From Luteibacter sp. dw_328 (GTDB lineage: Bacteria > Pseudomonadota > Gammaproteobacteria > Xanthomonadales > Rhodanobacteraceae): DNA of 64,000 nucleotides. Both the position numbers and the translations under genes were made by a program. The stretch lies in NCBI RefSeq assembly GCF_018449605.1, contig NZ_JAAVUW010000005.1, forward strand, positions 62,001-126,000, written 5' to 3'. The notes beneath the pieces are model-generated. The model was not told the DNA's origin and did no database searches. It saw only the letters and a list, made by a program, of their open reading frames with translations. Positions 42,243 to 50,750 of the stretch are shown here, one piece after another (the first letter of the stretch is position 1; each line of letters begins with the position of its first letter).

Positions 42243-45176
42243 TTACTTGCCGGTCGCCGGGGCGGCGGCATCCTGGGAAGGCTTGGTCGCCTTTGTGATC
42301 TTGCCGGCTTTGCCGGTCCTGGCGTGCGGCACGTCCTTTGCCGGATTGCCATCCGCATCGATCACGTGGAGCTCGCCCAGGTTCAGGGCACGAACGGGCG
42401 CCTCGATCTTGCTCAGATCGCCCACGATGACCCAGGTCAGCGCATCGGGGTGAATCACGGCCGTCAACGCATCCTCTGCGGCCTTGCGGTCGACACCTTC
42501 AATGCGGCCCTTGAGGGTCTGCACGTAGTTGTCCGGACGATCGTAGATGACGATGCCCGTCATCGCACCGAGCACCGCGGAGGTGGTTTCGAAGCTTCCG
42601 GGCAACGCACGGACTTTCTGAGCCCGAATCTTCGCAATCTCGTCGTCGGTCAGCGGCTTCGGGCCGATGACGGCACGTGCTTCCTTGAGGATCTCCGCAG
42701 CGGAGTCGGCCGTCTTGTCGGTCTGCACCGGCGCATAAAACAGCATCGGTCGCTGGCCCTGGGCATCGGAAAGCATGCTGCCCGCCCCATAGGCCCAGCG
42801 CTTCTCTTCGCGCAGGTTCATGTTGAGGCGCGAGGTGAAGGTGCCACCGAAGGCGCCGTTGGCGATACCGAGGTCGAGTGCGTTCTTCGCCTTGGTCGAC
42901 GGCGCGAGCAGGCCGGCGAGAATGAGCGATTGCGGCGCATCGGTGCGATTGATCAGGAAGACGCGCGGCTTGGGCTGTTCGGCGACCTGGCCGACGTTCT
43001 TCGTGGGCAGCGCACTTGTTGGCGCGGCCCAGTCACCGAAAACGGCATCCAGCTGCGGCAGGATCTGCGCCAGCGTGGTGTCGCCGGCGACGAGAATGCG
43101 AACGTTGTCCGGACGCAGGAAGTCCCGTTGGAATCCGGCGAGATCCTCGGCGGTGAGCGACGCGATCGCCTTCTCGGTGCCGCTGCCGGTAAACGGAATG
43201 CCGTAGGCGTGGTTCTTGCCGTAAAGCAGGGGCGGCAAGGTACGCAGGGCCAGGCCGGTAGGCTCGGTCTTCTCCTGCGCGATGCCCGCCATCCACTGGC
43301 CGCGCACGCGCTCGATGTCGTCGGATTTGAACGCCGGGTTGCGAACGATATCGGCGAACAGCGAGAGCGACGGGGTCAGTTCGGAGTTCAGCGCGTTGAG
43401 GCCGATCGAGCAGTTGTCGAGCGAGCAGCCGGAACCGATGATCGCACCCAGGCGCTCCTTGCGCCGGGCCACTTCGACCGAATCCAGCGTCTTCGTGCTC
43501 TCATCGAGCAGTGCCGAGGTGAAACTTGCCGTGCCGAGCTTGCGGCCCTGGTCTGCGGCATAGCCCGCATTGAACAAAAGGCTGATCTGGGTAATCGGCA
43601 CGGTATGGCGCTCGGCGAGCACCACCTCGATGCCGTTCTTCAGCTTGCCGCGCTGCAAGGTCGGGAACGAGAGATCGGGGAAGCTGTCGACCGACGGCAC
43701 GCCCTTGCTGCGATCGACCGCCGACTTGCCGACGGTATAGGTCTTGGCTTGCGGCAACACGGCCGCCGGACGCCCCGCCGAGTCTTTCAGGCCGGCCACG
43801 GCCTTGTCCTCGGCAGCGGGGTCGAAGCCCGGCGCAGCGGGCAGCACGGTGAGCGTGTAGTCCCCCTTGGACAACCACGTCTTCGACGAAGCGAGCACGG
43901 AGGCGATCGTGGCGTTCTGCGCGCGCTGGAGATCCTTCTTATAGGCCTCGGGGTCGTTTCGGTAGACCTGACCCTCGGCGAGGATGACGGCCTTGCCGCC
44001 GGAACCACCGACCTTCTCCAGGCCACGCACGAAGCCGGCGCGATTGCTGACCTTGGCGCGTGCCAGCTCATCTTCTGTCGGACCGGTCGCCATGTAGTCC
44101 TTCCAGACATCGGCCACAGCGGCTTCAACCTTCGCTGGATCGACGCCGTTCTTGACGTCGACGGTGAGCTGCACCTGGCTGGCGAGTGCGAACGGCGCAA
44201 TGCCGAGACTTACATCGTCGGCCAGCTTGTCCTGGTAAACGAGACGCTGGTAGAGGCGCGAGGTCTTCCCGCCGCCGAGCACCGTGGTGGCGAGATCGAG
44301 CTGAACGGAGTCATCGCTGCCGAGCTGCGGTACGACCCATGTGCGAACGATGCGGGTCTGTGCGACCTGGTCATGCTGCGTGCCGCGCGTGGAGGTCGCG
44401 ACAGGCGTGATCCACGGCTGCTGACGCGGCACCGGCGGCCCTGCGGGGATGTCGCCGAAGTACGTTTCCGCCTTGGCCTTGGCCTGGGCCACCGTGATGT
44501 CACCGGCGAGCACGAGCGTGGTGTTGGCTGCGCCGTAGTAGCTGTTGAACCAGTGCTTCACGTCGGCGAGCGAGGCCTTGTCCAGATCGTCCATCGAGCC
44601 GATGGTGTCGTGGTGATAGGGGTGGTTGGCCGGGTAGGTGTTGACCAGGATGTTTTCATCGACGCGGCCATAGGGACGGTTCTCGTCCTGGCGCTTTTCG
44701 TTCTGCACGACGCCGCGCTGGGTGTCGAGTTCCTTCTGCCCGATGGCACCGAGGAGGTGGCCCATGCGGTCGGATTCCATCCACAGGGCCATGTCCAGCG
44801 CGGTCGTCGGCACGGTCTCGAAATAGTTGGTGCGATCGAACCACGTAGTGCCGTTCATGTCGGTGGCGCCGGCCACTTCGAACGGCTGGAAATACGTTCC
44901 TTTGCGGTTCTCCGAGCCCGAGAACATGAGGTGCTCGAAGAGGTGCGCGAAGCCTGTCTTGCCAGCGGGCTCGTCGGCGGAGCCAACGTGGTACCAGATA
45001 CTTACCGCAACGACGGGGGCCTTGTGATCCTCATGGACCACGACGGTCAGGCCATTGGGCAACTGGAACCGCGTGAAGGGGATATCCGGGATGGCGTCGG
45101 GGGACGGGGTGGCCGCTCCGGCGACTCCAACGACGGAAATCAGCCCGGCAGCAAGCAGGGCGAATCGTTTCTTCAT
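42243..45176 (-). CDS. Secreted M16-family zinc peptidase with two M16 domains
   Basis: Periplasmic pitrilysin-family protease, 977 aa. MKKRFALLAAGLISVVGVAGA is the signal peptide. The N-terminal half has the inverted zinc motif HLFEHLMFSG (HxxEH) and the downstream Glu of the ENRPYG/ENILVNTYP region. The C-terminal half (from about residue 510) is a second M16 domain lacking HxxEH and is presumed structural. Proteins of this double-domain type degrade peptides in the envelope. The tail (PSQDAAAPATGK) is low complexity. Confidence 0.94.
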   Translation of the reverse strand: MKKRFALLAAGLISVVGVAGAATPSPDAIPDIPFTRFQLPNGLTVVVHEDHKAPVVAVSIWYHVGSADEPAGKTGFAHLFEHLMFSGSENRKGTYFQPFEVAGATDMNGTTWFDRTNYFETVPTTALDMALWMESDRMGHLLGAIGQKELDTQRGVVQNEKRQDENRPYGRVDENILVNTYPANHPYHHDTIGSMDDLDKASLADVKHWFNSYYGAANTTLVLAGDITVAQAKAKAETYFGDIPAGPPVPRQQPWITPVATSTRGTQHDQVAQTRIVRTWVVPQLGSDDSVQLDLATTVLGGGKTSRLYQRLVYQDKLADDVSLGIAPFALASQVQLTVDVKNGVDPAKVEAAVADVWKDYMATGPTEDELARAKVSNRAGFVRGLEKVGGSGGKAVILAEGQVYRNDPEAYKKDLQRAQNATIASVLASSKTWLSKGDYTLTVLPAAPGFDPAAEDKAVAGLKDSAGRPAAVLPQAKTYTVGKSAVDRSKGVPSVDSFPDLSFPTLQRGKLKNGIEVVLAERHTVPITQISLLFNAGYAADQGRKLGTASFTSALLDESTKTLDSVEVARRKERLGAIIGSGCSLDNCSIGLNALNSELTPSLSLFADIVRNPAFKSDDIERVRGQWMAGIAQEKTEPTGLALRTLPPLLYGKNHAYGIPFTGSGTEKAIASLTAEDLAGFQRDFLRPDNVRILVAGDTTLAQILPQLDAVFGDWAAPTSALPTKNVGQVAEQPKPRVFLINRTDAPQSLILAGLLAPSTKAKNALDLGIANGAFGGTFTSRLNMNLREEKRWAYGAGSMLSDAQGQRPMLFYAPVQTDKTADSAAEILKEARAVIGPKPLTDDEIAKIRAQKVRALPGSFETTSAVLGAMTGIVIYDRPDNYVQTLKGRIEGVDRKAAEDALTAVIHPDALTWVIVGDLSKIEAPVRALNLGELHVIDADGNPAKDVPHARTGKAGKITKATKPSQDAAAPATGK

Positions 45177-45269
45177 AGCGGCTCCTGTGGGCCTCTATGG
45201 CCCGATCCCTCCGAGGCTAGCCCGCGCGGTCCATCGGACGCAATCAGCCGTCCTGCACGGTCCGGACGG

Positions 45270-45302
45270 TGTCCGCTGTCACGTGGTCAGTGTCCGCGGA
45301 CA
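45270..45302 (+). promoter_or_regulatory. Repeated TGTCCGC motifs, candidate enhancer-binding site
   Basis: TGTCCGC occurs at 45270 and 45291, exactly 21 bp apart (two helical turns). The second is part of a perfect palindrome, TGTCCGCGGACA (45291-45302). They lie about 70-100 bp upstream of the sigma-54 promoter, where NtrC-type activators bind. A related GTCCGGAC palindrome lies at 45260-45267. Confidence 0.5.
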
Positions 45303-45367
45303 TCGACTCGCAGCGTCGCCACCTGACAAACCTCATACGAATCAGCTGATTGCACGCCCTTAAAAGC

Positions 45368-45383
45368 TGGCACGGCGTTTGCG
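45368..45383 (+). promoter_or_regulatory. Sigma-54 (RpoN) promoter
   Basis: TGGCACG-GCGT-TTGCG matches the sigma-54 consensus TGGCACG-N4-TTGC[AT] at every fixed position except the last base, with GG at 45369-45370 and GC at 45381-45382 in the required 12-bp register. A start site near 45394 would leave a leader of about 47 nt before the first small ORF. Confidence 0.8.
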
Positions 45384-45440
45384 TTACTAGTCCTGCCAAG
45401 CCGGGTGGACTTCCCGCCCGACATCGATCCGGAGAACGCC

Positions 45441-45524
45441 ATGAAGTACGAAATGCTGATGATGCGCGGCCTGCTCGTGACCTCGATGCTGATCTGCGGC
45501 CTGACCCTCGGCCAGATGTTCTGA
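45441..45524 (+). CDS. 27-aa hydrophobic micro-protein
   Basis: A 27-residue ORF beginning MKYEMLMMRGLL and ending LTLGQMF, with a GGAG ribosome binding site six bases upstream. It would form a single transmembrane helix with a charged N-terminal cap. It is the first ORF after the sigma-54 promoter and is clearly related to the N-terminus of the next ORF (MNHELLMLRSLLVASLVVCGLILG), which argues that it is a real, duplicated gene. Function unknown. Confidence 0.65.
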   Translation: MKYEMLMMRGLLVTSMLICGLTLGQMF

Positions 45525-45559
45525 ATAGCCACCCTTTAAGAATTTACGGAACCTACGCC

Positions 45560-45754
45560 ATGAATCACGAACTCCTGATGCTCCGCAGCCTGCTGGTCGC
45601 CTCGCTCGTCGTCTGCGGCCTGATCCTGGGCAACATGCTCGCCTACACCGGCAACCCGGTACAGCTGGCGACGGTCGGCACGGCAGCCGGCGCAATCACC
45701 AACGGCTGCGGCGTGCCACCCGATGGCATCGTCTGCCCCCGCATCGCCTCATAA
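45560..45754 (+). CDS. 64-aa single-helix membrane protein, paralogue of preceding ORF
   Basis: A 64-residue ORF. Its first 26 residues mirror the upstream 27-aa peptide, position for position, with conserved E-LM-R-LLV-S--CGL-LG. A polar tail (AYTGNPVQLATVGTAAGAITNGCGVPPDGIVCPRIAS) with two Cys follows the helix, so the tail may be periplasmic with a disulfide. It lies 35 bp after the first ORF and stops seven bases before trmL; trmL may therefore be partly read from the sigma-54 promoter. Confidence 0.7.
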   Translation: MNHELLMLRSLLVASLVVCGLILGNMLAYTGNPVQLATVGTAAGAITNGCGVPPDGIVCPRIAS

Positions 45755-45761
45755 TGGGCGC

Positions 45762-46226
45762 ATGCCCCACGTCATCCTCTTCCGACCCGAAATACCGCCC
45801 AACACGGGCAACGTCATTCGCCTCTGTGCCAACACAGGCGCGGCCCTGCATCTGGTGCGACCGCTCGGATTCGAGCTGGACGACGCCCGTCTCCGCCGCG
45901 CCGGCCTGGACTACCACGAGTTCGCAAGCGTCGCCGTCCACGACGACCTGAGCGCCTGCCTCGCCGCCATCGGCCATCCGCGGGTCTTCGCCTTCTCGAC
46001 CCGGGGTCAGCATCTCCATACCGATGTCTCGTTCGCCGAAGGCGACGCGCTTCTCTTCGGCTGCGAAACCGCGGGCTTGCCAGACGACGTGCTCGATGCC
46101 ATTCCCGAGGAGCATCGCGTCCGCCTGCCGATGCGACCGGGCAACCGTAGCCTCAACCTTTCCAACGCGGTGGCCGTTGCCGTGTTCGAAGCGTGGCGGC
46201 AGTCGGGTTTCGACGGCGCGTCCTGA
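45762..46226 (+). CDS. trmL: tRNA (cytidine(34)-2'-O)-methyltransferase TrmL
   Basis: SPOUT-class methyltransferase for the wobble position of tRNA-Leu isoacceptors, 154 aa. MPHVILFRPEIPPNTGNVIRLCANTG is the family N-terminus, so the ATG at 45762 is chosen over an upstream in-frame codon. The SAM-binding knot is formed by LLFGCETAGLP and LPMRPGNRSLNLSNAVAV. Confidence 0.96.
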   Translation: MPHVILFRPEIPPNTGNVIRLCANTGAALHLVRPLGFELDDARLRRAGLDYHEFASVAVHDDLSACLAAIGHPRVFAFSTRGQHLHTDVSFAEGDALLFGCETAGLPDDVLDAIPEEHRVRLPMRPGNRSLNLSNAVAVAVFEAWRQSGFDGAS

Positions 46227-46273
46227 ACGGCCCGGATGCCGCTGCACGCGAGCCGGCGGGCTACAATTGCGGC

Positions 46274-46942
46274 ATGACTTCCGATCGTCCCTCGGCTGAC
46301 GCCGGCCCCAATCGATTCCTGCCCCGCCCGCTTCGCGTCCTCGCCGGACGTGCCATGGAGGCAGCACTCAACCGTGCCGTCGACCTGGACCCGGACACCC
46401 GCGCCCGTCTGGACGTGCTCGACGGCCGCAGCGTACAGGTGCACCTAAGCGGACCGGACCTGGCCCTGCGCATCTCGGTCGAGAAGGGACGCCTTCGCGT
46501 CGGACCTCCGGCAGAAGGTGGCAGCCTGCGTGTCACGGCATCACCGGCCAGCCTGCTGGCCATGGCCATGCGCCGCGACGACGACGGTGTGGCTCCCGGC
46601 AAGGTGGATATCGCGGGTGACGCCGAGTTGGCACGGCGGCTCGAGAAGCTCACGCGCCAATACGCACCGGACGTCGAAGAGGCGTTCGCGAAAACGTTTG
46701 GCGACACCATCGGTGTGCCGTTGGCCAAAGCGCTACGGGATGGCCTCGCCCACGCCCGCGAGTCTGTGTCCCACCTCACCGAGGACGGGGCCGACTGGCT
46801 TCGTGATGAGGGGCGCGTCGCCGTCGCACCCGGCGAGGCAGATGCCTTCCTCGACGGCGTCGATGACGTGCGTGAACGCACCGAGCGTGCCGAGGCCCGT
46901 CTGGCCCGCCTCGAGCGCGCCTTGAAAGGGCGTCACGCATGA
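46274..46942 (+). CDS. ubiJ: Ubiquinone biosynthesis accessory factor UbiJ
   Basis: A 222-aa SCP2-domain protein that carries ubiquinone intermediates in the Ubi complex. The SCP2-like strand-rich part spans residues 20-120 ([42 protein letters not shown]). A C-terminal coiled coil ([21 protein letters not shown]) follows, as in UbiJ. Its stop overlaps the ubiB start (ATGA at 46939-46942). The ATG at 46274 is favoured over an upstream in-frame codon inside trmL. Confidence 0.93.
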   Translation: MTSDRPSADAGPNRFLPRPLRVLAGRAMEAALNRAVDLDPDTRARLDVLDGRSVQVHLSGPDLALRISVEKGRLRVGPPAEGGSLRVTASPASLLAMAMRRDDDGVAPGKVDIAGDAELARRLEKLTRQYAPDVEEAFAKTFGDTIGVPLAKALRDGLAHARESVSHLTEDGADWLRDEGRVAVAPGEADAFLDGVDDVRERTERAEARLARLERALKGRHA

Positions 46943-48588
46943 CGCCGCTGCGTCTGTTGCCGCGCCTGTTGCGCGTTGCCTCTATCCTCATGAAGTACCA
47001 GCTCGACGACCTCGCGGATGGGACGCCGGTTTTCCGTTCGTTGAGGCTGGTGCGCCCCCTCTTTCCCGGCGTGCCTGCCGAGGTTCGGGCGCTGCCACGT
47101 GGGGCGCGACTGCGACTCGCCCTGACCGATCTCGGCCCCATCTTCGTCAAGGCCGGCCAGGTGCTTTCGACGCGTCGCGACCTCGTGCCCACCGACATCG
47201 CCGACGAGCTGGCGCTCTTGCAGGATCAGGTGCCGCCCTTCCCCGGCGCCGAGGCCCGCGCGATCGTCGAACGCGAACTGAAGGCATCGGTGACGACGCT
47301 GTATGCCAGCTTCGATGAAATCGCCCTGGCCTCCGCGTCGATCGCCCAGGTGCACGCTGCCACGCTGCACGATGGCCGCGCCGTCGTCGTCAAGGTGCTG
47401 CGTCCGGGGATCGACAAGCGCATTGCACGCGACGTCGATCTTCTCCACGCGCTCGGTGAGCTCGCCCAGCGCTGGCATCCGAATGCCGACAAGATCCGTC
47501 CGCTCGAGGTGGTCGCCGAAGTCGAGAAAATGCTCTCGAACGAGCTCGATCTGCGACGGGAAGGCGCCAGCGCCAGCCTGCTCCGTCGCAACTTCGCCAG
47601 TGGCGTAGATCTCTACGTGCCGGAAGTGCATTGGGACCTGAGCACCGAGGGCGTGCTCACGCTCGAGCGCGTCTACGGCGTCAGCTGTGACGACATTGCG
47701 GCGATCGATGCGGCCGGCCTCGATCGCAAGTACCTCGCCGAGAAAGGGGTGCGGCTGTTCTACGAGCAGGTGTTCCGCGACAACTTCTTTCACGCCGATG
47801 CGCACCCGGGCAACATCTGGGTCGACCTCACGCGCGTCGACGAACCCCGTTTCATCGCGCTCGACTTCGGCATCATGGGCTCCCTGCCCGAAGCCGATCA
47901 GTTCTGGCTTGCCGAGAATTTCATCGCCCTGTTCGAGCGCGACTACGCGCGCATCGCGCAGCTGCATGTCGCCGCGGGCTGGATGCCTGCCACGCTCAGG
48001 CTGGACGAGCTCGAGGCGGCCATACGCACCGTTTGCGAACCCTATTTCACCCAGCCTCTCGCGAAGATATCCATCGCCGAACTGGTGGTGAAGCTGTTCC
48101 AGACCGCGCGAAAGTTCGAGCTGACGCTGCAGCCGCAGCTGATCCTCCTGCAGAAGACCCTGCTCAATATCGAAGGCGTCGGGCGCATGCTCGATCCCGA
48201 TATCGACATCTGGGCCGTCGCTCATCCGGTGCTTCGCCGCATCCTCCGCGAGCGCTACAGCTTGCGCGCGACGCTGCGCGATGTGCGTCGCCGCCTGCCG
48301 CAATGGATTCAAACGGCGCCTCAGGTGCCGGAGCTCGTGCGGGATGCGCTGCGTCAGGTCGGCAGCGGTCAGCTGCGTCAGATGGCCGACCCGCACGCGC
48401 TTGCGCTGGCCCGCGACGATGCGCGGCGCATGCGCCGACTCGTGGCCTGCAGCCTGCTGGGTTCATCGCTGCTGGTCTGCGCCGCCCTGGTCGGTACGCT
48501 GGCTGCACACGGCACGTGGGCGGCCATCGTGGCTGCGGTGGCGGGCGTGATCGCCTTCGCCGCCGGCTGGCCGCGCCGCGTCGGCTGA
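46939..48588 (+). CDS. ubiB: Ubiquinone biosynthesis regulatory kinase-like protein UbiB
   Basis: Atypical protein-kinase-like ATPase of the UbiB/ADCK family, 549 aa. The signature KxGQ region is [16 protein letters not shown]. The Ala-rich loop is [11 protein letters not shown], and the catalytic/metal segments are [13 protein letters not shown] and ALDFGIMG. Two C-terminal transmembrane helices (residues about 500-520 and 525-545) anchor it to the inner membrane. It is translationally coupled to ubiJ; ubiE lies about 20 kb away, so the ubiquinone genes are dispersed here. Confidence 0.97.
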   Translation: MTPLRLLPRLLRVASILMKYQLDDLADGTPVFRSLRLVRPLFPGVPAEVRALPRGARLRLALTDLGPIFVKAGQVLSTRRDLVPTDIADELALLQDQVPPFPGAEARAIVERELKASVTTLYASFDEIALASASIAQVHAATLHDGRAVVVKVLRPGIDKRIARDVDLLHALGELAQRWHPNADKIRPLEVVAEVEKMLSNELDLRREGASASLLRRNFASGVDLYVPEVHWDLSTEGVLTLERVYGVSCDDIAAIDAAGLDRKYLAEKGVRLFYEQVFRDNFFHADAHPGNIWVDLTRVDEPRFIALDFGIMGSLPEADQFWLAENFIALFERDYARIAQLHVAAGWMPATLRLDELEAAIRTVCEPYFTQPLAKISIAELVVKLFQTARKFELTLQPQLILLQKTLLNIEGVGRMLDPDIDIWAVAHPVLRRILRERYSLRATLRDVRRRLPQWIQTAPQVPELVRDALRQVGSGQLRQMADPHALALARDDARRMRRLVACSLLGSSLLVCAALVGTLAAHGTWAAIVAAVAGVIAFAAGWPRRVG

Positions 48589-48592
48589 GCCC

Positions 48593-49324
48593 ATGCTCGA
48601 GATCCTCTATCAGGACGACGACATCGTCGCCGTCAACAAGCCGGCCAATCTCGCGGTGCACCGATCGAAGTTCGTCGGTCCCGATGACGCCTTCCTGATC
48701 GACCTGCTTCGCGAACAAGTCGAAGGGAAACTGCACCTCGCGCATCGCCTGGACCGTGCCACGTCTGGCGTTCTCCTGGTCGCGCGCTCGCCGGAAGCAG
48801 CCAGTCAGATGGGCGAGCAGTTCATGGGACGCAGTGTGCGCAAGCGCTACCTCGCGGTGGTTCGTGGCTGGCCAGACCCCGAGGCCGGCACGATCGACTA
48901 TCCCTTGCCGGGATCAAAGGACACCGGGCCGCGTCGCGATGCCACGACGGACTACAGGCAGCTGGGCACGACGGAAGTCGATATCGCGATGGGTCGCTAC
49001 GACAAGCAGAGGTATGCTTTTGCCGTCGCGGAACCGCGCACCGGGCGATTTCGCCAGATCCGGAAGCACTTCGCGCACATCCATCACCCGATCGTCGGTG
49101 ATAGCCAGCACGGGCGTGGCGATCACAATCGTCTGTTCAAGCAGTACTTCTCGTCGCACCGGCTGCTGCTGCATGCAGCGCGGCTGGAGTTCGAGCATCC
49201 TGTCGATGGGCGCCCGATGGCGATCGATGCAGGGCTGGATGAGACGTGGCTCAAGCTGCTTGAGCGGTTCGCATGGGCGGAGGCTTACGAGGCTCAGGTC
49301 GAGGCGTGGAAGGCAGCGAGCTAG
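48593..49324 (+). CDS. truC: tRNA pseudouridine(65) synthase TruC
   Basis: RluA-family pseudouridine synthase, 243 aa, acting on U65 of tRNA. The motif HRLDRATSGVLLVA carries the catalytic Asp. PRTGRFRQIRKHFAHIHHPIVGD is the conserved motif that follows, with the TruC-type DxQHGRGDHNRLFKQYF segment. It starts four bases after ubiB. Confidence 0.94.
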   Translation: MLEILYQDDDIVAVNKPANLAVHRSKFVGPDDAFLIDLLREQVEGKLHLAHRLDRATSGVLLVARSPEAASQMGEQFMGRSVRKRYLAVVRGWPDPEAGTIDYPLPGSKDTGPRRDATTDYRQLGTTEVDIAMGRYDKQRYAFAVAEPRTGRFRQIRKHFAHIHHPIVGDSQHGRGDHNRLFKQYFSSHRLLLHAARLEFEHPVDGRPMAIDAGLDETWLKLLERFAWAEAYEAQVEAWKAAS

Positions 49325-49353
49325 CGGCGCGCGAGTACGGTCGCTTAGTCGAC

Positions 49354-49653
49354 CTACAAGGGCCACTGGCGCCGCGTGTGTACCGCCGCGTGAACCGTCA
49401 CGTGGTCGTACATTGCATCGAAATGATAGACAACACGGTAAGGAACGGCCGAAAGCACGCGCTCGCGGCTGCCGCTTGCCGTCATCCCACCGGCCTCCGG
49501 ATGCGCGACGAGACTTTCGATTGCATCCATGATTGCTAGCAGAACACCCTCTGCTGCCTGCCAAGCTGACTGAGACTCGCACCAAGCAGCGATCGCCTCA
49601 ATATCGTGCAGGGCATCTTCCGACAGGTGCAGGTCGACTCGTTTGTCAGGCAT
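49354..49653 (-). CDS. ParE/RelE-superfamily toxin
   Basis: A 99-aa type II toxin-like protein. LSEDALHDIEAIAAWCESQS, followed by the helical hairpin, is the ParE/RelE N-terminal pattern. GSRERVLSAVPYRVVYHFDAMYDHVTVHAAVHTRRQWP is the C-terminal beta-sheet with R and Y residues in the usual places. Its start overlaps the stop of the antitoxin gene by one base, so they are coupled. The target (gyrase for ParE, ribosome for RelE) is not decided by sequence. Confidence 0.85.
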   Translation of the reverse strand: MPDKRVDLHLSEDALHDIEAIAAWCESQSAWQAAEGVLLAIMDAIESLVAHPEAGGMTASGSRERVLSAVPYRVVYHFDAMYDHVTVHAAVHTRRQWPL

Positions 49654-50156
49654 CAGGGCGAACGCTTCTTACGAGCCTCCATGCCTTTAAGCAGCTCCGT
49701 GACACGAGCTCTGGCCTCATCAAGGGGATACAGCTTCGACTCGCCGGAGGCGACCCTGGCCATCGACTTTTCTACCTTGGCCTTTAACCAATCCGCGTAT
49801 TCCGCCGTCTCCTTGAGTGCTAGCGCACGATCGGGACGGGGGGCGCGCAGGGTTCCCGCTTCGTACGCGTCTGCAATGACGCTTAACCGGGTCACGCCCA
49901 AACGCGCCATCTGGGCAATGGCGCTGTCCGTCGTTGAGAAGATGCGCAGCGTGCCGTCGGCGGAACACAACATGCGCGCGCCTTCTTCCACGTCAACGCG
50001 CACCGTCCAACCTGATTTGCGACCGATAACCGTTGCTGTCGATAAAGCGCCGGCCTGAGCCAACAGGCGGAGCCGAGCCAGCTTGATTGTGTCGTCCATG
50101 CACGGGCCTACGGTCGCGTAGAGGGGCGACCAAGGATCAAGATTAACGTTAAACAT
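49653..50156 (-). CDS. Probable antitoxin partner of the ParE-like toxin
   Basis: A 167-aa protein directly upstream of the toxin. The segment TIKLARLRLLAQAGALSTATVIGRKSGWTVRVDVEEGARMLCSADG ... RIFSTTDSAIAQMARLGVTRLSV resembles a widespread partner of ParE-type toxins in Gammaproteobacteria. The C-terminal Glu/Lys-rich helical tail (YADWLKAKVEKSMARVASGE ... RVTELLKGMEARKKRSP) would wrap the toxin. The start is uncertain: 50156 (MFNVNLDPW) or 50099 (MDDTIKLARL). If the second is used, the palindrome at 50143-50152 becomes a promoter operator. Confidence 0.7.
   Translation of the reverse strand: MFNVNLDPWSPLYATVGPCMDDTIKLARLRLLAQAGALSTATVIGRKSGWTVRVDVEEGARMLCSADGTLRIFSTTDSAIAQMARLGVTRLSVIADAYEAGTLRAPRPDRALALKETAEYADWLKAKVEKSMARVASGESKLYPLDEARARVTELLKGMEARKKRSP
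50143..50152. promoter_or_regulatory. Palindrome TTAACGTTAA, candidate TA autoregulation site
   Basis: A perfect 10-bp palindrome in an AT-rich patch at the antitoxin N-terminus. Type II antitoxins usually bind such palindromes at their own promoter. It overlaps codons 2-4 if translation starts at 50156, which slightly favours a downstream start. Confidence 0.4.
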
Positions 50157-50327
50157 AGTCAATTCCAATGCAGAGGCTCAAGGAAAGAGCCTCCGATACT
50201 GGCCCGCCTGGATGGGACCCGAACCTGGGTGTAGCCCATCACGCGATGTAGGCGCCACGCGCGCCCTTCGCTCTGGTCTCGCGCCGCACCATGCAACCAG
50301 GAAGCGCGCTGCTAGAATCCGCCAGCC

Positions 50328-50750
50328 ATGCTCATCGTCACAGCCAACATTACGATACCCGACAGCGAACTGATCGAGCGCTTCATGCGTGCCGATGGTC
50401 CAGGGGGACAGCACGTCAATCGGACGGAGAGCGCTGTCGAGTTGCGCTTCGACGTCGCGTCGTCGCCATCACTGCCAGACGAAGTGCGCGCACGACTGCT
50501 CGCTCGTCGGGACAGGCGAATGACCGATGCGGGCGTGATGGTGATCCAGGCTCGGCGGTTCCGTGACCAGGCCCGCAACCGCGACGACGCGCGCGACCGC
50601 CTGGTCGACGTGATCCGCGAGGCCACCGTCGTCGCGAAGAAGCGTGTGGCGACGAAGCCCACGCGCGCATCGAAGGAACGCCGTCTCGTAGGTAAGACGC
50701 AGCGGGGCCAGACCAAGCGTGGGCGTTCGCGCGACTGGAGCAGCGATTGA
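50328..50750 (+). CDS. arfB: Alternative ribosome-rescue factor ArfB (YaeJ)
   Basis: Peptidyl-tRNA hydrolase that rescues stalled ribosomes, 140 aa. The catalytic GGQ lies in MRADGPGGQHVNRTESAVELRF, as in release factors. The C-terminus is a basic tail (AKKRVATKPTRASKERRLVGKTQRGQTKRGRSRDW) that inserts into the mRNA channel. Its stop overlaps the TTG start of the acyltransferase. Confidence 0.95.
   Translation: MLIVTANITIPDSELIERFMRADGPGGQHVNRTESAVELRFDVASSPSLPDEVRARLLARRDRRMTDAGVMVIQARRFRDQARNRDDARDRLVDVIREATVVAKKRVATKPTRASKERRLVGKTQRGQTKRGRSRDWSSD

Noticed and set aside
42204-45326. 1040-codon open frame on the plus strand
   Set aside because: It runs antisense to the M16 peptidase along its entire length; such mirror frames are common at this GC content, and its translation is low-complexity without recognisable motifs.
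50159-50239. 26-codon ORF ending two bases before the antitoxin ATG
   Set aside because: No ribosome binding site and no conservation signal visible; a leader peptide cannot be supported.
50205-50240. tRNA-like T-loop string (GGTTCGGGTCCCA on the minus strand)
   Set aside because: No acceptor stem, anticodon arm or D-arm can be folded around it.
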